Part shown: positions 25,790 through 29,563 of the stretch, piece after piece
Position numbering within the stretch: the first letter of the stretch is position 1
How the letters are laid out: each line of letters starts with the position of its first letter
DNA from: a virus
DNA length: 29,563 bases
Direction: 5' to 3' (one strand)
IMG/VR virus record: IMGVR_UViG_3300004770_000076
Location: 1 to 29,563 of that record
Translations under genes and position numbers: made by a program
Notes under the pieces: generated by a model
Database searches by the model: none
What the model was told of the DNA's origin: nothing
What the model saw: only the letters and a program-made list of their open reading frames with translations

Positions 25790-27763
25790 TTAGTTTTTAG
25801 CTTCACCGTATCGTCTATGTGCGCCACCCTCTGCGTCAAGCGGTATGCCCGGCATATACAGCGGCTCCATAGTCATTTGATCCAAGACCCAAGTCTTGGC
25901 TTCTTCCACCTCGGCATCTGGCACGACGGCGATTAGCTCGTCGTGTACTGTGCCTGCTATGAAGTATCTTTTGGATACTCTGAGCATTCCGTCTGTCATC
26001 ACAATGCGTGCGAGCGCCTGTGTGACGTTGTTCGTTATCTTTCCTGAGTACAGCTTGGTAGCGTCTGGCCCGTATACATACTGGCTCCTACCCTTGTCAT
26101 CCTTCTCAATCCTCAAATTGGGATAAAGAAGTTTCATTCCATTGGGCAATTCTATTTCTTCTTTGCGGAATGTCAAGCATTTATATTTGTACTCTTTTCC
26201 GTGGTACAGACTGTCCGTCATCAACCCCGCGCACATATCCCAAAATGAGACCACCTGAGACGCGGTGCTACGATAGATATCGATAATCTTCTTGGATGCC
26301 ACAGCGTGCACCAATAGCTCCGGATCGCTACAGGTGTGTGGGATTTCCTCCAAGCGGATGACGTTATCATCCCAATCAAGAAAGCGGTTGATGTACTCGG
26401 CATCAACTTTCAACGTCTTAGCAAAGGCTTTCTCATACCTGATCGGCGGCGCCCCGAGAAACCCTGTGAGTAATTGCGAGGCAAACGATGCCCACCCGAG
26501 ACCATACCCACAGCCAAGTAATGCGCTTTTTGCAGACTGCCTAAGCTCAGGGTGTGTTTCTTTACTAAGGCCGGGAATGTTAAACATCTGTGCGCCAAAC
26601 GCGGCGTAAGGGTCACGACCGCTCCGGAAGATGTTAAGCATATCTTCGTAGTCACTAAGCCATGCGAGGACACGCGGTTCAATCTGCGATAAGTCTCCGA
26701 CAACCAATTGGTAGTTTTCGGGAGCCATAATTGCTTGTCGTAGGAATGACTTTCGTTTGAGGTTTTGCATATTGATGGCCGAGCCTTTTGCCGCCGACCA
26801 GCGACCCGATTTCGCGCCATAGTACGAGAGCGGAACTGGTAGACTACCTCGCTGACTGATGTCCAAGAACCTCTGCGCCCTTGTGCGTTCCGTGGTTGAT
26901 TTAACCCGTAGACGCGCTTCACATAAAAGGGCAACGTCTTCACGTTCACCGTTGAGGAGCGCTTGAAAAAGAGCATCATTCTTGGCGAGAGCGAGGGTTT
27001 CTTTCCCTGTTGTTTTGCTGATCTTTGTAGGTGGAACCACCCCGAGTTTTTGTAGCTGTTCAGCAAACTTTGGGTTCGACGCGAGTTCAACTTCTTCCAC
27101 GCCGAGAGTCTGTAATAAAGTTTCACGGGAATTCCTTTCGTCTTCAATGGCATTGGACAGCATGAGCGGGTCAAGCTTTAACACTGGTTGAGTAAACATC
27201 TTCAAGGTCATGTCGATCAAGTCCAGCTCTTTGGCGGGGTAGCGATGCGCAAGTCTCGTGAATATTTCTTCGCACAGATACACATCGTGCTTGCAGTAGT
27301 CTGCTAACTCTCGCTCCACATCGGGGGGTAATCCCTCCACACCGTCCAGTCCCTCTGTGGAGTGAACGGCGTTTCCTTTAGGGGGCAACCCAAAATCTGA
27401 TGCGAGCTTGGCCAAAGAGTTCCCAACTTCCACGCCTCGTAGAGCTCGTGCCATTGATAGGGAGTCAAAGATAAAGCAGGGGTGGACGTTGTACGCCCAT
27501 TCAAGAATTGCGATGTCGAATTGTGCGTTATGAGCAAGGACTGCTGTTCGTCCCCAGTTGATATTTGAAAAGAGTTCAGGTAGTTCTGATCCGCTATACC
27601 ATTCAATTGGATCTGCGCTTCCATATTCATGGATGCAAGCTCCGAATGCTTTGAATCTCTCATCGCGTATGTACTCCTCGGTGGTCATCTTCGATAGCGT
27701 GTAGTCAGCTTTAGACCAACGCGTCTCGAAGTCAATGGTTAGTATGCGGTCGTACTGTTTCAA
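25790..27763 (-). CDS. Family A DNA polymerase with 3'-5' exonuclease domain
   Basis: This 657-residue replicative polymerase has a DnaQ-like proofreading domain at the N-terminus: Asp11 and Glu13 in LTIDFETRW, AHNAQFD, and DYCKHDVYL. The polymerase domain has motif A GDLSQIEPR (catalytic Asp357), motif B RQSAKSALLGCGYG and motif C VHDE (His607, Asp608, Glu609). It should copy the phage genome. The start is TTG at 27763, supported by AAGGAG 7 nt upstream and because the first ATG (residue 26) would remove the exonuclease motif. The upstream stop TGA overlaps it (TTGA). Length is close to other phage family A enzymes that lack a 5' nuclease domain. Confidence 0.92.
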   Translation of the reverse strand: MKQYDRILTIDFETRWSKADYTLSKMTTEEYIRDERFKAFGACIHEYGSADPIEWYSGSELPELFSNINWGRTAVLAHNAQFDIAILEWAYNVHPCFIFDSLSMARALRGVEVGNSLAKLASDFGLPPKGNAVHSTEGLDGVEGLPPDVERELADYCKHDVYLCEEIFTRLAHRYPAKELDLIDMTLKMFTQPVLKLDPLMLSNAIEDERNSRETLLQTLGVEEVELASNPKFAEQLQKLGVVPPTKISKTTGKETLALAKNDALFQALLNGEREDVALLCEARLRVKSTTERTRAQRFLDISQRGSLPVPLSYYGAKSGRWSAAKGSAINMQNLKRKSFLRQAIMAPENYQLVVGDLSQIEPRVLAWLSDYEDMLNIFRSGRDPYAAFGAQMFNIPGLSKETHPELRQSAKSALLGCGYGLGWASFASQLLTGFLGAPPIRYEKAFAKTLKVDAEYINRFLDWDDNVIRLEEIPHTCSDPELLVHAVASKKIIDIYRSTASQVVSFWDMCAGLMTDSLYHGKEYKYKCLTFRKEEIELPNGMKLLYPNLRIEKDDKGRSQYVYGPDATKLYSGKITNNVTQALARIVMTDGMLRVSKRYFIAGTVHDELIAVVPDAEVEEAKTWVLDQMTMEPLYMPGIPLDAEGGAHRRYGEAKN

Positions 27764-28032
27764 TTAAATTTCTCCTTGGGCGGTGCGCCCACTGTGTGTA
27801 AAAAGTCCATGTACTCGCGTGTGCCTTTCAGTATCTCGGAAGCATCCATGTCGTTGCAGTTGAATTGAATCACCTCAGACATATCACCCAGCAAGTGGCC
27901 CCTCACAACGAGCACGGCGCTCCACGCATCTTTTCCATAGCACATGGCCACGCGGTAGATGGCTTCTTTGAAATGCGCCTGCTCCTCGTCTGTCATTTGT
28001 TCTACGCGTCGTTCAAGTTCTTTATTATCCAT
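27760..28032 (-). CDS. Hypothetical helical protein before DNA polymerase
   Basis: The product has 90 residues, is mostly helical, and starts with a charged coil (NKELERRVEQMTDEEQAHFKEAIYRVAMC). It then has a hydrophobic strand (WSAVLVVRGHLLGDMSEVIQFNCN). No catalytic motif is seen and I do not recognise a family. It overlaps the VRR-NUC gene by 31 nt; an internal ATG at 27996 would avoid the overlap but has no better ribosome site. The stop overlaps the polymerase TTG. Its last codons contain the AAGGAG used by the polymerase gene, so translation of the two is probably linked. Confidence 0.6.
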   Translation of the reverse strand: MDNKELERRVEQMTDEEQAHFKEAIYRVAMCYGKDAWSAVLVVRGHLLGDMSEVIQFNCNDMDASEILKGTREYMDFLHTVGAPPKEKFN

Positions 28033-28313
28033 ATCAGTCTTTCGTATAGTTCTTCAAGGTTAGTCTCTCGTGCCACAAACACTTCGCCATTGGCTATGGT
28101 GATGGCGTTAAGCTCGCGCTCTTGTAGCGCAGTCGTCTGCCCCTTGCCTGCCTTGCATTCTATGGCAACAAACTTGCCATTGGCGCAACATATCAGGTCG
28201 GGGATACCCGAGCGCCCAAGCCCCATGCCGGGCGGTGAGAAATGGTATATCTCCAAATGATCAAGCATTTCCTTGACCCGCTTCTTAACTTTGGCTTCGG
28301 GCGTCATGGCCAT
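28002..28313 (-). CDS. VRR-NUC family nuclease
   Basis: This 103-residue stand-alone nuclease has the VRR-NUC core: a basic N-terminal helix, then GRSGIPDLI (Asp39), AIECKAG (Glu52, Lys54) and QTTALQERELNAI, closing with VFVARETNLEELYE. Family members cut DNA structures such as Holliday junctions or flaps; the phage forms likely resolve recombination or replication intermediates before packaging. It begins 1 nt after the alpha-CTD-like gene stop and overlaps the downstream gene. A second in-frame Met sits two residues in. Confidence 0.88.
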   Translation of the reverse strand: MAMTPEAKVKKRVKEMLDHLEIYHFSPPGMGLGRSGIPDLICCANGKFVAIECKAGKGQTTALQERELNAITIANGEVFVARETNLEELYERLIWIIKNLNDA

Positions 28314-28314
28314 G

Positions 28315-28578
28315 TTATTTTTTCTTTAAAATTAAGCCGCACTTGGCGAATGCTTTGGTGATCTCTTCTACTGTCTTCAAACCACACGCCTCCTCGTAGC
28401 CAAGGCGTTTAACAGTCAGGTTACCAAAGGCATCCATGATGTCTGCGTCTCTGTTGATGGGTTTGACTGTGTAGAAGACTTTGTTGAGTCGGTAATTGTA
28501 CCCATGCTCGGTCATGCGGATGATGACGTTCCTTGCGCGCACGCTGAGCGGTAATAAAAATTCATTGATGGTGGTCAT
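28315..28578 (-). CDS. RNA polymerase alpha C-terminal domain-like protein
   Basis: The 87-residue product has two parts that align with bacterial RpoA C-terminal domain: FLLPLSVRARNVI (about 7-19) with the ELTVRSANCL helix, and GNLTVKRLGYEEACGLKTVEEITKAFAKCGLIL (52-84) with [29 protein letters not shown]. About 20 extra residues lie between them. Residues that in E. coli contact DNA (Arg265, Asn268, Gly296, Lys298, Ser299) have counterparts Arg14, Asn17, Gly66, Lys68 and Thr69. It could bind promoters or host transcription factors in place of host alpha, or be a general helix-hairpin-helix DNA-binder. It starts in an ATGA overlap. Recognition is by eye. Confidence 0.6.
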   Translation of the reverse strand: MTTINEFLLPLSVRARNVIIRMTEHGYNYRLNKVFYTVKPINRDADIMDAFGNLTVKRLGYEEACGLKTVEEITKAFAKCGLILKKK

Positions 28579-28748
28579 TTGTTTTTCTCCGATAGTGCCC
28601 GTTCAAGGCGTTTCATTAAGATGTCTATGTCCTCACGCATCTTAGCGCAGTTGGGACATTCCTTTGTGTGATCTCTCCAACGTGGGTGTTCAAGATACTC
28701 ACGTTGTCTACGCGTGATGCGTTCAAACTCTTCGTCTTCTTCGGTCAT
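28575..28748 (-). CDS. Small acidic helical protein with CxxC
   Basis: I place the start at ATG 28748 (57 residues): GGAGGG lies 4-5 nt upstream, and this ATG overlaps the stop of the preceding mini-gene as ATGA. An upstream ATG at 28775 would add nine residues but overlap that gene. The sequence is a charged coil (EEDEEFERITRRQREYL), a PRWRDHTKECPNCAKM loop with Cys-x2-Cys and a nearby His that may bind zinc, and a second coil (REDIDILMKRLERAL). Zinc-linked helical hairpins of this size are common small phage proteins. Function unknown. Confidence 0.6.
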   Translation of the reverse strand: MTEEDEEFERITRRQREYLEHPRWRDHTKECPNCAKMREDIDILMKRLERALSEKNK

Positions 28749-28918
28749 AGCACCCTCCAATTGATCAGCCAACATTTGATGGATCCCCAGAATGTTTGTT
28801 TAAATAGTTGAATCTCTAGTTTGTTTATACGTTCCTTCAGCGCATAGTTCTCCAACAACAATTCACTGTTATGCATAGACATCATGTTCCATGCTTTTTG
28901 TATGTCTTTTCTAATCAT
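28745..28918 (-). CDS. 57-residue mini-gene, ATGA-coupled on both sides
   Basis: A frame from ATG 28918 to TGA 28747-28745 encodes 57 residues: MIRKDIQKAWNMMSMHNSE, a leucine-rich coil (LLLENYALKERINKLEIQLF), then a hydrophobic, tryptophan-rich end (FWGSIKCWLINWRVL). Its start overlaps the upstream stop as ATGA and its stop overlaps the downstream start as ATGA. This double coupling, together with filling an otherwise empty 140-nt gap, supports a real gene. The end may be a membrane or protein contact helix. No family known. Confidence 0.6.
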   Translation of the reverse strand: MIRKDIQKAWNMMSMHNSELLLENYALKERINKLEIQLFKQTFWGSIKCWLINWRVL

Positions 28919-29226
28919 GTGTTGCGCTCCTTCAGCTTGTCTTCAATTCTTTTGTAAATGTGCCACGGCAAAAACTGATCAGAAGTTATGGCAAAGCATT
29001 CTTTGATTTCATCTTCTGTCAGTCCTACCCATATGCGAGTTTGTACAGTTGACATAGCCCAATCAAGCCATTCTTTTGCATCCATATCGTAATAACCAAC
29101 AGGGCCAACAGATGCCAACTCTTCTCCAAGCCTGATTGCGGCTTTATGCCACTGCTCATTTTGGTACTTGTCAGCCCACGCATTTAACTCATCAATGGTG
29201 TACCAAGGGCGTGTATTTTCATCCAT
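28915..29226 (-). CDS. Small protein with one WVGLT module
   Basis: I start at ATG 29226 (103 residues), which overlaps the upstream stop by 8 nt (ATGGATGA). A longer frame from 29319 would lie inside the upstream gene. The N-terminal part is YTIDELNAWADKYQNEQWHKAAIRLGEELASVGPVGYYDMDAKEWLDWAM. The C-terminal module is RIWVGLTEDEIKECF, a variable stretch, then IYKRIEDKLKERN. The same module occurs twice in the upstream gene. Short proteins ending in a W.GLT.EEI...EAKLKEKN pattern are frequent in environmental phages. Their function is unknown. Confidence 0.6.
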   Translation of the reverse strand: MDENTRPWYTIDELNAWADKYQNEQWHKAAIRLGEELASVGPVGYYDMDAKEWLDWAMSTVQTRIWVGLTEDEIKECFAITSDQFLPWHIYKRIEDKLKERNT

Positions 29227-29563
29227 TGTTCTTATCCTTAATCTTGGTTTCAAGCATTCGCTCGTATTCAAATTTGTCCCATACATTGCACTCTGCATAA
29301 ATGGTTTCAATTTCCTCATCTGTGAGTCCTACCCATGTGCGTTGTCGGTCTTTGTACAGCGGGATAGCGCCGTCATCACCTTTGTTTGTTTCAAACCAAA
29401 GACGCAAACTTTCGTCATACCCAAACCAACCTACGCAGTCTAGTTCAGTTAGTCCTACCCATGTGCGTTGTGGTTGGGTGTAAACAGGAATGGTGTATTC
29501 TTCTTTTGCGCCAGCTTCCATCTCCCTAAACAAAGAAGTCTTACAAGCACCGTGTCTGTTCAT
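29219..29563 (-). CDS. Protein with two tandem WVGLT modules (possibly partial)
   Basis: An ATG sits exactly at the window edge (29561-29563), so 114 residues may be the full gene or its end. It carries IPVYTQPQRTWVGLTELD and IPLYKDRQRTWVGLTDEEI, two copies of one module, then a helix ending ETKIKDKNNG. The copies are also repeated at DNA level (29325-29345 and 29451-29471). The pattern suggests recent duplication of a small domain. A conserved Trp-Val-Gly-Leu-Thr turn leads each helix. No enzyme motif is visible; function unknown. Confidence 0.6.
   Translation of the reverse strand: MNRHGACKTSLFREMEAGAKEEYTIPVYTQPQRTWVGLTELDCVGWFGYDESLRLWFETNKGDDGAIPLYKDRQRTWVGLTDEEIETIYAECNVWDKFEYERMLETKIKDKNNG
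29325..29471 (-). repeat. 21-bp perfect direct repeat, 126-bp period
   Basis: Bases 29325-29345 and 29451-29471 are identical over 21 nt (plus-strand reading begins AGTCCTACCCATGTGCG). A third, diverged copy lies at 29021-29040 (AGTCCTACCCATATGCGAGT). Each encodes RxWVGLT on the minus strand. Confidence 0.85.

Noticed and set aside
26410-27174. 254-residue minus-strand frame inside the DNA polymerase gene
   Set aside because: Same strand but offset frame, arginine/serine-rich shadow; the polymerase frame carries all catalytic motifs across it.

Overview
The window is a fragment of a tailed double-stranded DNA bacteriophage, most likely a short-tailed (podovirus-like) lytic phage. It has two converging blocks that meet near 17,910-18,020. 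The plus-strand block (1-17,909) holds lysis and virion genes. The minus-strand block (29,563-18,020) holds DNA replication, recombination and small early-type genes. No tRNA, rRNA, CRISPR array, integrase or insertion sequence was recognised, and genes are packed with 1-10 nt overlaps or gaps. The host is probably a Gram-negative proteobacterium, perhaps freshwater; that is inferred from general resemblance to environmental phages and is weak. Terminase, portal and capsid genes are not here, so the genome continues beyond the window.

Plus strand: a truncated gene end (1-96) is followed by a lysis cassette: a small membrane protein (93-287), a coiled-coil gene with a candidate programmed -1 frameshift that would add a transmembrane tail (287-805/831), a GTA-type holin (832-1332) and an M15-type peptidoglycan peptidase (1329-1763). 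Next come a P22 gp10/T7 gp12-like tail nozzle candidate (1763-3856), a small structural protein, and four increasingly large virion or ejection-type proteins (4215-17,909). These include one with a lysozyme/glucosaminidase-like domain and a 2,673-residue polyvalent protein with an HExxH protease motif. They may form the apparatus that opens the cell wall and delivers protein and DNA at infection, as T7 gp14-16 do; this is inferred.

Between the blocks lie two hairpins (17,957-18,014) that could end transcription from both sides.

Minus strand, in transcription order from the right end: small unknown proteins carrying a repeated WVGLT module (29,563-28,915), two ATGA-coupled mini-genes, a protein resembling the RNA polymerase alpha C-terminal domain (28,578-28,315), a VRR-NUC nuclease, an unknown protein, a family A DNA polymerase with proofreading domain (TTG start), a zinc metallopeptidase, a Cas4/AddB-like iron-sulfur nuclease, an HNH protein and an SNF2-type helicase. 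A candidate promoter at 22,965-22,992 may start a second transcription unit: a coiled-coil protein, a zinc-motif protein with an acidic tail that may be the ssDNA-binding protein, an HTH regulator, a small protein ending in a canonical sliding-clamp-binding motif (QLDLF), and a primase-helicase. Together these supply most of a phage replisome, while the QLDLF protein hints at use or inhibition of the host clamp.

The most interesting items are the frameshift signal at 673-715, the alpha-CTD-like protein, the clamp-motif protein, the WVGLT repeats, and a glycine-rich motif shared by several adjacent virion proteins.
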